A stretch of DNA of 64,000 nt from VRUE01 sp963819755 (GTDB lineage Bacteria > Actinomycetota > Thermoleophilia > Solirubrobacterales > 70-9): the NCBI GenBank assembly GCA_963819755.1, contig CAWFXB010000002.1, positions 62,001 to 126,000 of the forward strand, given 5' to 3'. Both the position numbers and the translations under genes were made by a program. A model generated the notes under the pieces. It had not been told where the DNA came from. It searched no databases and saw only the letters and a program-made list of their open reading frames with translations. Positions 44,860 through 53,327 of the stretch are shown here, piece after piece (positions within the stretch are counted from its first letter, which is position 1; each line of letters starts with the position of its first letter).

Positions 44860-45679
44860 TCAATCCCCGGCGACGTCGCGGCGCAGGAAGACGAGTCCGG
44901 CGGCAATCAGCGCGGGTATCCCGTAGAGCGCGCAGACCCAGGCGGCGCGGACGATCGGCGCCCAGTCGATCGGCGAGCGCAGCAGCCCCTGCCAGGCGTT
45001 GAACTGGGTGCTGAGCAGGTAGGGCCCGAGCCCTTCGAGGCCGGGCAGGATCCCGATCAGCTGGACCAGGAGGGAGAACATCAGGGTGCCGACGATCGCC
45101 GCGGCGCTGTTGCGGAACACGGTCGAGAAGAGCAGGCCGATGGAGGCGATCGCGAGGATCGGGATCAGGTAGACGAGCAGGCTGGCGCCGACCAGCATCA
45201 GGCCTTCGCCGGCCGAGACCGTGGTGCCGGAGAGACTGACGATCGAGTTGAAGCCCGAGGCGAGGATGCCCGGCCCCGAGGGAGACGGCGCCGGTGATGG
45301 CGATCGCCGCGACGGCGTAGGTGAAGGTGGCGAGGACCTTGCCGGCGAAGACCTGGTGGCGCTCGACCGAGCGGGTGAGGATCGTCTTCAGGGTGTCGTG
45401 GCGATCCTCGGAGGCGACGATGTCCCCGGCGACCAGGGCGGTGATCAGCGGGAACATCCAGATCGAGCCGAAGAGCAGCAGGACCAGCGGGATCGCCAGC
45501 CCGGTGTCGTGGACGTAGCGGCCGAAGGCGACGTCGTTGGGACTGTCGCCGCGGGTGACGAGGGCGACGACGAAGATGATCGGCACCAGCGCCGCCGCGC
45601 CCAGCCCGAGATAGGTGCGCTTCTGGGCGCGCAGCTTGCGCAGCTCCCAGCGATAGACCGTGAGGATGCCCGGGTTCAT
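44860..45679 (-). CDS. ABC-2 type transporter permease, frameshifted near 45269
   Basis: About 272 residues after removing one G from the GGG run at 45269-45271 (CCC on plus). N-terminus VYRWELRKLRAQKRTYLGLGAAALVPI with TM1. Later helices are AIPLVLLLFGSIWMFPLITALVAGDIVASE, VFAGKVLATFTYAVAAIAITGA, LLVYLIPILAIASIGLLFSTVF and VRAAWVCALYGIPALIAAGLVF. SEDRHDTLKTILTRSV is the ABC-2 coupling region. It would pair with the ATPase at 45676. Confidence 0.82.
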
Positions 45680-46635
45680 ACGGCCCCCTCGAGCGCCCGC
45701 TCGCGCTTGGCGGCTTCCGCCTCCTCGCCCTCGGTCAACCTGAAGAAGAGGTCCTCGAGCGTCGCGTGGCGCGAGCTCAGCTCGAGGATCAGGGCTCCCG
45801 ACTCGGCCAGAGCCAGGGAAAGCGCCCCGACCGCATCCTCGCTCTCGGCGCTGAAGGTGAGGCCGCGCTCGCCCGCTGCGCGGATCTCGCCGATGCCCTT
45901 CTGGGCCTCGGCGACCCGGCGGGCGCGCTCGTCGTCGCTGGTCCGCAACAGGTAACCGCTGCCCGCCTGGCGTCGCAGCTCCTCCAGCGAGCCCTGGTAG
46001 GCGACCCGGCCTTCGCGGACGATCGCCACCCGGTTGCAGAGTTCTTCGACCTCGGTCAGCAGGTGACTGGAGAGCAGAACGGTCATCCCCTGGCCGGAGA
46101 GATTGCGGATCAGGTCGCGCATGTCGCGCATCCCACCCGGGTCCAGGCCGGTCGCCGGCTCGTCGAGCAGGAGCAGGCGTGGTTTGCGCAGCAGAGAGGC
46201 GGCGATGCCGAGGCGCTGGCGCATCCCGTGCGAGTAGGTGCCGACCCTGTCCTTGGCGCGGTCGCTGAGGCCGACGATCTCCAGCGCCTCCTCGATCCTG
46301 CCCTTGGCGCCGTTCCCGTCGAGGGCGGCGAAGAGATCGAGGTTGGCGCGACCGTTCAGATAGGGATAGAACGTCGGCGCTTCGACGAACCCCGCGACCC
46401 CCTCCAAGGCCTTGACGCTCGGCCTGGGGGTCGCGGCCGAAGAGGCGGACGCTGCCGGCGCTCGGGCGATCAGGCCGAGCATCATCCGCAGCGAGGTGGT
46501 CTTGCCGGCGCCGTTGGGCCCGAGGTAGCCGAAGACGTCGCCGGGCTCGACGCTCAGGTCGACGTCGTCGACCGCGACCAGCTCACCGTAGGCCTTGCAG
46601 AGGCCGCGGACCTCGATCGGCTTCGGCTCGGCCAC
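45676..46635 (-). CDS. ABC transporter ATP-binding protein with local double frameshift
   Basis: 319 residues. Walker A GPNGAGKTT, signature YSHGMRQRLGIAASLL, Walker B LLLLDEPATGLDP, H-loop LSSHLL. Between residues about 56 and 75 the protein reads ARAPAASASSAATPRP. In the next frame the same bases give PSAGSVRLFGRDP, the expected family sequence. Two opposite indels near 46464 and 46420 therefore alter 18 residues without stopping translation. It drives the permease encoded downstream, whose start it overlaps by four bases. Confidence 0.88.
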   Translation of the reverse strand: MAEPKPIEVRGLCKAYGELVAVDDVDLSVEPGDVFGYLGPNGAGKTTSLRMMLGLIARAPAASASSAATPRPSVKALEGVAGFVEAPTFYPYLNGRANLDLFAALDGNGAKGRIEEALEIVGLSDRAKDRVGTYSHGMRQRLGIAASLLRKPRLLLLDEPATGLDPGGMRDMRDLIRNLSGQGMTVLLSSHLLTEVEELCNRVAIVREGRVAYQGSLEELRRQAGSGYLLRTSDDERARRVAEAQKGIGEIRAAGERGLTFSAESEDAVGALSLALAESGALILELSSRHATLEDLFFRLTEGEEAEAAKRERALEGAV

Positions 46636-46637
46636 CG

Positions 46638-47816
46638 TCAGAGCGCCCTCGCCGCGGCCTCTGCCGCGGCCGGGGGAACCGATCCGATCACGACGTAGTC
46701 GACGCCGGAGCGGCTGAAGCGCAGCACGGTTCCGAGCGCGGTATCGAGCTCTTCGCCCTGCGCGCCGTCGATCGAGACCTTGGGCAGGCTGAGACCGCCT
46801 TCGGAGCCAGAGCCGGTTTCACCGCCCGGTTCGCTCGCCGACTCGATCACGGCGATGCCGCCGAGGCCCTTGCCGTAGGTGGCGAGGGCGGCCGTCCTGC
46901 CGTCGACTTCGATGCTGCGAACTTCGCCCTGGGGCAGCCCGGCCAGCGAGCTCGGAGCGACCAGCGGGAAACCGAGGCCCTGCTGCACGGCTTCGGCGCC
47001 GACCACCGAGCTCGGCTCGCCGCCGCCTTCGGAGCTGGGCGAGAGGTCGACGACCTTGGCGCCTTGCGGTGGCGAGATTTCGAAGACCGAGGAGGAGACC
47101 GCTTCGAAGGAGACGTCGGTGGCCTCGAGCTGGAGCACCGGCGAGCTCGACGCGCTGGAGTAGATCGCCGCCCGCAGGGGAATGCCGTTGCCGGCGTCCC
47201 AGGCGACCTCGGCGCCGCCGAGCAGACCGCCGTCGTGCTTGGGGGCGACATGGATGGTGTAGGTGGGCTGACCGGCGACGTCGGAGGGGATCGCGCCGCT
47301 CAGTTCGGCGTGCTCTTCGACTTCGCCGATCTTCGCTTCGATCTCCCCCAAGGCCGGCACGCCGTGCTGCTCGGAGCTACTGTCCTTGCCACCTTCTTCG
47401 GGCAGCGTGCCCTTGAAGACGGTTTCGGAGCTGCCATCGTAGATTTCGAAGTGGTTGCCGGAGACCAGCACCTGGCTGTCGCCGCCACCGCCCTGTGACT
47501 GCAGCTCGAGCCGCAGCTTGCCGCCCCCTTCCGGCGAGGCCCAGAGACGTCCGCTTGCTCCCGCGAGCAGTGGGTCGGTGCCTTCGATGCTGGAGGCGTC
47601 GACGAGGTGGTTGGTGAACTCGATCCGGGCGCTGACACCGGGAACCGACGGAGCGCCAAGAGCGTCCTGAACGGCATTTGCCAGCGGCTTCGGGGGCGGC
47701 TTCGGGCCGCCGCCGGACATCGCCATAGCCACGGCGGTGACGCCGATCGCCGCGACGACGGTCACGGCGCATAGGGCGAGAAGCCTGCGGGTCGAGATGC
47801 GGCGAAGTGCGGTCAT
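46638..47816 (-). CDS. LolA/RseB-like secreted or anchored protein
   Basis: 392 residues. It has an N-terminal signal anchor (LLALCAVTVVAAIGVTAVAMAM), then a proline linker. The remainder is beta-rich with the LolA/RseB-type pattern (SGNHFEIYDGSSETVFKGTLP, PTYTIHVAPKHDGGLLGGAEVAWDAGNGIPLRAAIYS, EATDVSFEAVSSSVFEISPP). Such domains bind lipids or act as envelope sensors; DUF4367-like relatives in actinobacteria sit with anti-sigma and ABC genes. First gene of an operon with ATPase, permease and two-component system 2. It may present substrate to the exporter. Confidence 0.75.
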   Translation of the reverse strand: MTALRRISTRRLLALCAVTVVAAIGVTAVAMAMSGGGPKPPPKPLANAVQDALGAPSVPGVSARIEFTNHLVDASSIEGTDPLLAGASGRLWASPEGGGKLRLELQSQGGGGDSQVLVSGNHFEIYDGSSETVFKGTLPEEGGKDSSSEQHGVPALGEIEAKIGEVEEHAELSGAIPSDVAGQPTYTIHVAPKHDGGLLGGAEVAWDAGNGIPLRAAIYSSASSSPVLQLEATDVSFEAVSSSVFEISPPQGAKVVDLSPSSEGGGEPSSVVGAEAVQQGLGFPLVAPSSLAGLPQGEVRSIEVDGRTAALATYGKGLGGIAVIESASEPGGETGSGSEGGLSLPKVSIDGAQGEELDTALGTVLRFSRSGVDYVVIGSVPPAAAEAAARAL

Positions 47817-47914
47817 GACGGCCTCCTTGGGAGAGCGGGAATGAGGTCAGGCTAGGCCGCGAGTCTGAAATTACTCTGACACCTTGGCTTCTTCGGTTGG
47901 AGAGCGCCCGGCAC

Positions 47915-47932
47915 TCTCATCTGGGTTTCAGG
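47915..47932 (+). promoter_or_regulatory. TCTCATCTG regulon motif, site D
   Basis: TCTCATCTGGGTTTCAGG, with half-sites TCATCT and TCAGGT at an 11-base period. It begins 39 bases before ATG 47954 of the phosphodiester-glycosidase-like gene, in the divergent region with the LolA-like operon. Confidence 0.6.
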
Positions 47933-47953
47933 TGCCTCGGCAACGCTCTGTCC

Positions 47954-49111
47954 ATGCCCCCGGCTCGATCCGAGCGCCGCCACGCGCCGATCCCGTTCTG
48001 GCGCAGGGCACGCCGGATCCTTCTCCTCGCCGCCCTCGCCTGCCTGATCCCCGCCGGGATCTCGTACATGGGCGCGATGGGCGAAAAGCACAACGTCGGC
48101 CTCGGCGTCTCCAGCGTCGAGTGGATGCGACAGCACGGCGGCAACGCTCTCGTCTCCCAGATCGAGAACTGGTACTACACGCTGAACGCGCCCGAAAAGG
48201 GCGGGCCGCCGCTGCGCTCCCTGCCCGCGGTAGGCGTGGCGACCGCGGGCGAGGAAAGCCAGGGCCAGGGCGCCACCTACCAACCGCCCAACGTGAAGCC
48301 GCTGATCCACCCGGCGCTACCGGGCGAGGGCGTCTGGAAGAAGGCGGCGGCCCACGCCGGACCGCGACCGCCGGTGCTGCTGACCACCTTCCGCAGCGAT
48401 CCCGAATACCCCCAGTTCGTCGCCGGGGTCGCCTGGATCGACTCCGCCCGGACCCGGCTCGCCTACGTCCCGGGCCTGGCCGAGCCGCCGCCGCCGCTGT
48501 CCCATCGCGGGCTTGCCGAGGTGCCCATCGCGATGCGCAAGCGCGTCGTTGCGACCTTCAACGGCGGCTTCCCACTGGAAACCTCGAACGCCGGTTTGAT
48601 CTACCGCGGCAAGGTCAGGGAAACGATGGTGAACGGGATCGCCACCGTCGTCGAGTACCGCGACGGCCGGGTCGACATCGTTCGCTGGCACCAGGGCCCG
48701 GGGGCGCCCGCGAACGTCTGGTTCGCGAAGCAGAACCTGCCGGCAATCATCGACGAAGGCCGCCTCAACCCCAACCTCAGCGACGGCCCCGAATGGGGGG
48801 AAACGGTCAACAACGCGGTGCGCGTCTGGCGCTCCGGGATAGGCGTCGACAGCCACGGCAACCTGCTCTATGCCGCGGCCAACTTCCAGACGGTCGAATC
48901 GCTGGCCAGGATCCTCCAGCGCGCCGGTGCCGTTCGCGCGCTTGAGCTCGACATCAACGAAGACTGGACGAGCTTCATCAGCTATCGACACCCGGGCGCC
49001 CAGGACCCCAGCAACCTGCTGCCGGAAATGTTCCGGCCCGCCGATCGGTACCTGACCCCCGACGAACGCGACTTCTTCGCCGTCTACCTCCGGGCGGGAG
49101 AAAGGTGGTGA
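47954..49111 (+). CDS. Phosphodiester glycosidase (NAGPA/DUF2233)-like protein
   Basis: 385 residues from ATG 47954. An N-terminal anchor helix (ILLLAALACLIPAGISYMGA) is followed by an extracytoplasmic domain. VVATFNGGFPLETSNAG, then RSGIGVDSHGNLLYAAANFQTVESLARILQRAGAVRALELDIN match the NAGPA domain, which removes N-acetylglucosamine from a phosphodiester or related cell-wall glycan. It overlaps the following small gene by four bases. The motif site D 39 bases upstream connects it to the DedA/COG4705 genes. Confidence 0.85.
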   Translation: MPPARSERRHAPIPFWRRARRILLLAALACLIPAGISYMGAMGEKHNVGLGVSSVEWMRQHGGNALVSQIENWYYTLNAPEKGGPPLRSLPAVGVATAGEESQGQGATYQPPNVKPLIHPALPGEGVWKKAAAHAGPRPPVLLTTFRSDPEYPQFVAGVAWIDSARTRLAYVPGLAEPPPPLSHRGLAEVPIAMRKRVVATFNGGFPLETSNAGLIYRGKVRETMVNGIATVVEYRDGRVDIVRWHQGPGAPANVWFAKQNLPAIIDEGRLNPNLSDGPEWGETVNNAVRVWRSGIGVDSHGNLLYAAANFQTVESLARILQRAGAVRALELDINEDWTSFISYRHPGAQDPSNLLPEMFRPADRYLTPDERDFFAVYLRAGERW

Positions 49112-49371
49112 GCCTGCCGCGCGACATCTCGCCCGGCACCGCCGCCCGCCGGTCGCTGCTCGCCGATCTGCTCCTCGCCATCGTCCTCGCCCTGCTGGCC
49201 TTCCAGCTCGCAGCCGGAATCGGAGTCGTCGGCTTCATCGCTCTCCTGACGACCGTGATCCTGCTCCTCTGGATCGGCGTCGAAGCGGTTACTCGCGGGG
49301 TGAGACGGCGCAGGAAGCCGAGAAGGACGAGGGGGCAGAGGCGGCCGTCGGCGTCCAACTTGCGGTCCTAG
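49108..49371 (+). CDS. Small membrane protein, unknown
   Basis: 87 residues starting at GTG 49108, overlapping the stop of the glycosidase gene (GTGA). Two hydrophobic helices (LLADLLLAIVLALLAFQLA and IGVVGFIALLTTVILLLWIGV) form a hairpin, followed by a basic tail (RRRRKPRRTRGQRR). Translational coupling suggests a partner or anchor for the glycosidase. No family recognised. Confidence 0.65.
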   Translation: MSLPRDISPGTAARRSLLADLLLAIVLALLAFQLAAGIGVVGFIALLTTVILLLWIGVEAVTRGVRRRRKPRRTRGQRRPSASNLRS

Positions 49372-49461
49372 GGCCGCCGCGCCGTTGGCGCCCGAAACGC
49401 CTCGATTGGCCTCGACGGCCAGCGCGTTGAGGACTTGGGCGTAGGGGTCCCCTCTGCTCAT

Positions 49462-49733
49462 AGGAGAACCTCCCCCTCGTTCTTCTGAGATTGAGAGGCC
49501 GAGCGCAGCGAGGCCGTCGAAGATCCCGGGGGAACGCATAGAGCCGACCCCCGCCGGGAGAGCGCCACGCTCGCTTGCCGCCTAGACGGCCCGCATGAGA
49601 CCAGCGCCTCCCGGCGGTGCGAGGCGCCAGAAGCGCCAACAGGACGTGGTGCCCGAGAGCACCGCCCTATGAGCACGCGCAACGGCTCCTCGCGGCCGGC
49701 GATCAGCCGAGATGAATCGACCGAGGAGGAAGC
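49462..49733 (+). ncRNA. Candidate bridge RNA in the IS110 left end, copy 2
   Basis: Same sequence as the candidate at 31549-31820. The complementary segments are at 49666-49674 (CCTATGAGCA, one base later by offset) and 49591-49601. The right-junction pairing is 9 bases here instead of 11, because the flank after the core differs (GCAT against GCGG). Confidence 0.5.
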
Positions 49734-50945
49734 ATGGCAGGAACGAGGACCGCGGGAATCGACTGGGCCAGCGAGGCCCACGAGGTGTGCATCAGTGAGG
49801 AGGGAAAGGTGGCGGAGCGCTTTTCGGCGAGCCACGACGAGCGTGGGATCGCAGAGCTGGCGCGCAGGCTGGTACGGCTTGGGGTTGCCCGGGTCGCGAT
49901 CGAGCGACCCGATGGAATCCTGGTCGAGCGGCTCTTGGCCGCCGGCCTTCGGGTCTTGGCGATCCACCCCAACCAGGTCAAGGCGGCGCGCCCGCGCTTT
50001 GCGGTCGCCCACGGCAAGTCCGATCGCTTCGACGCCTACGTCCTTGCGGAGCTGGCTCGCACCGACGTCCACCGCTTCCGAGCGCTGGTCCCCGACAGCG
50101 ATGAGACCAAGGCGCTGCGGGCCTTGACACGGGCGCGGGAGGATCTGGTCGGAGTCAGGGTGGAGCTCGCCAACCAGCTGCGGGCGCAGCTTCAGGCCTT
50201 TTGGCCCGGTGCCCTGATCTTCGACGACGTCGACAGCGGGATCTCCCTGGCGTTCATCGCTCGCTACCCGGGCCCCGAAGACGCCAAGGGCCTTGGCGCC
50301 AAGCGGATGGCCGCCTTCCTCGCCCGCCGCGGCTACAGCGGTCGCACCGACCCGGCCGAGTTGGTGGAGCGAGTCAAGGCTGCTCCCCAGGGGACCGCCG
50401 GTGCGGCGGAGCGCGAGGCTCGTCGCGGAGCGGTGCTCGGCCTGGTTGCCGCTCTTGAGCCGATCGTCGCCAAGATCGCAAAGCTCACAGTCCAGATCCG
50501 CGAGCGCCTCGCTGCCCATCCCGACGTGGAGATCTTCCGGCCGCTGTTCCGCGATGCCAAGACGGCGATCTGCCCTGCCACCCTGATCGCCGAGCTCGGG
50601 GACTGCCGAGGGCGCTATCCCACCGAGGCTGCACTCGCCGCTGACGCCGGCATGAGCCCCGTCGCCCTGGAGTCGGGAAAGCTGCGGGTGGCCACCTTCA
50701 GAAGGGCCTGCGACAAGCGCCTGCGACTCGCTGTCGCGACCCTTGCCGACTCCACCCGCCATTGGCATCCCTGGGCCGGAGAGGTCTACCGGCGGGCACG
50801 AGCCAGGGGTCAGGACCATCCCCACGCCATCCGAACGCTCGGCCGGGCCTGGCTTCGGGTTCTCTGGCGCTGCTGGCAGGACCGCGTCCCCTATGACTCC
50901 ACGCTCCATGGCAACTTTCGCCAGGCGGAACTGGCTGGGGGTTGA
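49734..50945 (+). CDS. IS110-family transposase (DEDD), copy 2
   Basis: 403 residues, identical to copy 1: D10, E57, D97, D100 catalytic residues and the Ser near 314. The exact identity of two copies 17.9 kb apart points to recent transposition, or gene conversion, within this genome. The copies are in the same orientation, so recombination between them could delete the 17.9 kb block that contains the iron transporter and both two-component systems. Confidence 0.93.
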   Translation: MAGTRTAGIDWASEAHEVCISEEGKVAERFSASHDERGIAELARRLVRLGVARVAIERPDGILVERLLAAGLRVLAIHPNQVKAARPRFAVAHGKSDRFDAYVLAELARTDVHRFRALVPDSDETKALRALTRAREDLVGVRVELANQLRAQLQAFWPGALIFDDVDSGISLAFIARYPGPEDAKGLGAKRMAAFLARRGYSGRTDPAELVERVKAAPQGTAGAAEREARRGAVLGLVAALEPIVAKIAKLTVQIRERLAAHPDVEIFRPLFRDAKTAICPATLIAELGDCRGRYPTEAALAADAGMSPVALESGKLRVATFRRACDKRLRLAVATLADSTRHWHPWAGEVYRRARARGQDHPHAIRTLGRAWLRVLWRCWQDRVPYDSTLHGNFRQAELAGG

Positions 50946-51095
50946 CACAGGACGTCTCATGCATCGACGGTAGAAGCCCTCTCTATAGCCAAGATGTGGA
51001 TTCACTAAGTGTTGGGTGAGAAGCTCGCGCGCAGCCGGCGATCACCGGGCTTACCCCCGACCGACCGGCCCTTCGCCTAGCCTCCCCACGACTCG

Positions 51096-51350
51096 ATGCC
51101 CCAACCCCACCGTTCGAAAAAACGTAAGGAACCCCGCGACTTCGGCTGGGTGATCTCGTTCGGCTGCAAGCCCACCGGCACGCTGCGGCGCCTCAAGGTC
51201 GACACCGACCCGGCTCCCGACACGCGGCCGATCGAGGTCCCCTGCGTCTGCGGTGAGACCCACCGTGTGACCGTCTCCCCGTACCGGCGCCGGCGCTCGG
51301 CCGACGAACCGTTCGACCTCGAGGTCGCCTCGCTCGACGAGCTGCGCTGA
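51096..51350 (+). CDS. Small basic protein with CxC motif, unknown
   Basis: 84 residues, strongly charged (RSKKRKEPRDFG at the N-terminus). It contains CVCGETHRVTVSPYRRRR, a half zinc-ribbon, and ends with DEPFDLEVASLDELR. Five bases separate it from the next gene. Short intact frame with normal codon use, so likely real. No family recognised. Confidence 0.6.
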   Translation: MPQPHRSKKRKEPRDFGWVISFGCKPTGTLRRLKVDTDPAPDTRPIEVPCVCGETHRVTVSPYRRRRSADEPFDLEVASLDELR

Positions 51351-51355
51351 GGGAC

Positions 51356-52252
51356 GTGGGCGCCCGCCTCTGGATCTGCCTGAGCCTGGCAGCCCTCTTG
51401 CTCGGATGCGCGCAGGCCTCGGCATCGCCGTTTCGGGCCGACGTCCACGTCGCCTCCCTCCCCCACACCCGAATCGTCTGGTACGAACGCGGCCAGGGCC
51501 CGCCGTTGATGATGCTGACCGGCACCGACTCGACGATGTCGGAATGGGACCCGGCGCTGCTGCGGCCGCTGGCACGCCGCCACCGAGTGATCCTCTTCGA
51601 CTACCCGGGGGTCGGGATGTCGGGGCCGTGGCGTGGCAGGTCGTTCGATTCGCTCGCCGACGCCACCGCCCAGCTGATGAAGGCGATCCACCTTCCCAGG
51701 GCCGACGTGCTGGGCTGGTCGATGGGCGGCTTCGTCGCGCAGCGGCTGGCGATCCGCCACCCCGGCCGCGTCTCGCACCTGATCCTCGCCGCGACCAACC
51801 TGGGCGGCAGCCACACCGTGCTGGGCACGCCGCGAGCCCAGGCCATCGACAGCGAGCCCGATCCACCCCTCACCGACATCCTGCGCGAGCTCTACCCACC
51901 TCATCGCCAGCGGGAGGGCCGCCGCTTCCTCGACCGCCTGGCCGGCGCCAGCCGCAGCGGCGAGATTCCCGACGACTTCGACGTCCCAGCGGCAACGACT
52001 CGCGCCCAGGTCGCGGCCGAGGACCCCTGGCTGCGCAGCAACCGCAACTATCGCCAGCTGGCGAGCATCGAAGCGCCGGCCCTGGCCGCGGCCGGCGCCG
52101 AGGATCCAGTGACGCCCCCGCCGAACCTACGGCGGATCGCCGGCCGGATCCCGCGGGCCCAGCTGAGGGTCTTCGCCGGCGCGCATGCCTTCCTCTTCCA
52201 GCAGCGCCGCTCCTTCGCGCGGGTCGTCGAGCGTTTCCTGGCGCGTCCCTGA
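51356..52252 (+). CDS. Alpha/beta hydrolase lipoprotein
   Basis: 298 residues from GTG 51356. A short signal with lipobox LLLGCAQ indicates a surface lipoprotein. The hydrolase core shows the oxyanion region MMLTGTDSTMSEWDP, the nucleophile elbow GWSMGG (Ser near 124), a Asp in the AAGAEDPVTPP segment, and the His in FAGAHAFLFQ. Likely an esterase or related hydrolase acting outside the membrane; substrate unknown. Confidence 0.88.
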   Translation: MGARLWICLSLAALLLGCAQASASPFRADVHVASLPHTRIVWYERGQGPPLMMLTGTDSTMSEWDPALLRPLARRHRVILFDYPGVGMSGPWRGRSFDSLADATAQLMKAIHLPRADVLGWSMGGFVAQRLAIRHPGRVSHLILAATNLGGSHTVLGTPRAQAIDSEPDPPLTDILRELYPPHRQREGRRFLDRLAGASRSGEIPDDFDVPAATTRAQVAAEDPWLRSNRNYRQLASIEAPALAAAGAEDPVTPPPNLRRIAGRIPRAQLRVFAGAHAFLFQQRRSFARVVERFLARP

Positions 52253-52291
52253 CGATCCGCGGCACTGCCGCCGCGGACCAGATTGACTAGG

Positions 52292-52687
52292 TTGCGACCC
52301 ATCGGACTGTTCGGGAACAAGGAGGAGAAGGCGGCCGAAGAGGCGGCGGGCGCCGCGGCGGTCGGGCGCCTCGAGGCGCTGTCGACCGACGAGCTGGCCG
52401 TCGAGCTGATGCCCGCCTTCGGCCCCGACGGGGCAAAGGCGAAGGGCCGCGCGGGCAGCGCAGCGATGCAGGTCATCCAGTGGTTGGTGGCCGATTACCC
52501 ACGTCACCCCAGCCTCCGCCCACTGGCGGACGCGGTTCCGGTTGCGCTGCAGCGCCTGGCGGCCGCCGGCCTGCTCAAAACCACTTCATCGGGCATCGGG
52601 ACCGGGGTGCAGAGCTACTCGCTCACCCCCGCCGGCGAGGAAGCCCTGGCCAGCGGCTCGGTCGCACAGCGCCTCAGCAGTAGCTGA
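52292..52687 (+). CDS. Hypothetical protein, winged-helix-like
   Basis: About 131 residues; TTG 52283 and TTG 52292 are both possible starts. Helix-rich middle (STDELAVELMPAFGPDGA, AAMQVIQWLVADYP) followed by a winged-helix-like end (LRPLADAVPVALQRLAAAGLLKTTSSGIG...YSLTPAGEEAL). It may be a DNA-binding or adaptor protein. It lies between the hydrolase and the tetR-MFS pair, convergent with tetR. Confidence 0.65.
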   Translation: MRPIGLFGNKEEKAAEEAAGAAAVGRLEALSTDELAVELMPAFGPDGAKAKGRAGSAAMQVIQWLVADYPRHPSLRPLADAVPVALQRLAAAGLLKTTSSGIGTGVQSYSLTPAGEEALASGSVAQRLSSS

Positions 52688-52690
52688 GGA

Positions 52691-53266
52691 TCAGCGCGCC
52701 TGCGTGTCGAGCGCGTCGATGCCGAGGTCGAGCATCCGCCGCCAAGCTCCGTGCCCGAGCTGGCCAGCCGCGCGCGTCGCCGCAAACAGAAGGCGCAGGT
52801 CCTCGGTCGTCGCGTCGGGCCTCAGCCGTCCCTCCGTCCGTCCGGCCTCCAACAGCCGCTCCAGAGCGGCGGTCGTAGCGGCGTACGCCCGGTCCACGTC
52901 AGGGTCGGTCGAGACGCAGGCCATCGCCTCGCCGACGACATCGTCGCCGGCCTGGCGCTCGGCGTAGTCCCAAAGCAGGGCGACGAGCGCCGCCCACGGC
53001 CCTGCCGGACTGTCGAGCGCCGCCTCGGCGTCCACCTTCACCGCGTCCAGGCGCTCGATCACGAGGGCGGCGAGCAACTCGCGCTTGGAAGGAAACTGCC
53101 GGTAGACGCTTCCTATCCCCGCCCCGGCGGCGGCCGCAACCTCGGGCATCGGCGCCTCGAGGCCGGAGCGGGCGAAGACCTCACCGGCGGCGCGCAGCAG
53201 CCTGGCGCGTTTGCCCTCGGCGTCTAGCTCTGACCAGCAGGTTCCCGCGATAGCCGGAATGGCCAT
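52691..53266 (-). CDS. TetR-family transcriptional regulator
   Basis: 191 residues from ATG 53266. The N-terminal helix-turn-helix is RARLLRAAGEVFARSGLEAPMPEVAAAAGAGIGSVYRQFPSKRELLAAL, standard TetR. The ligand domain has a C-terminal TetR-like helix bundle. The 18-base palindrome 53254-53271 overlaps its own start codon. It is divergent from an MFS drug-type exporter, so repression of the exporter and itself, relieved by a substrate, is the probable role. Confidence 0.9.
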   Translation of the reverse strand: MAIPAIAGTCWSELDAEGKRARLLRAAGEVFARSGLEAPMPEVAAAAGAGIGSVYRQFPSKRELLAALVIERLDAVKVDAEAALDSPAGPWAALVALLWDYAERQAGDDVVGEAMACVSTDPDVDRAYAATTAALERLLEAGRTEGRLRPDATTEDLRLLFAATRAAGQLGHGAWRRMLDLGIDALDTQAR

Positions 53267-53271
53267 TCCGG
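53254..53271. promoter_or_regulatory. TetR operator, perfect 18-base palindrome
   Basis: CCGGAATGGCCATTCCGG, an exact palindrome over the tetR start codon and 57 bases before the MFS ATG. Its position in the divergent region and its symmetry fit a TetR dimer site. Confidence 0.75.
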
Positions 53272-53327
53272 TACTGTAATCAGCTTCCTCGCCCGGGGCC
53301 CGAACCGGCCTCTCCCAGTCACTCCAG

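Larger units (their letters stand above)
49455..50962 (+). mobile_element. IS110-family insertion element, copy 2
   Basis: Base-for-base identical to 31542-33049. Core CTCAT at 49457-49461 and at the right end. As in copy 1 the left core falls over an ATGAGC start codon on the minus strand. That frame (MSRGDPYAQVLNALAVEANRG) soon loses coding character, so the disrupted or readthrough gene here is not identified. The stretch 49372-49733 contains only this left end and about 80 bases of host DNA. Confidence 0.88.
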
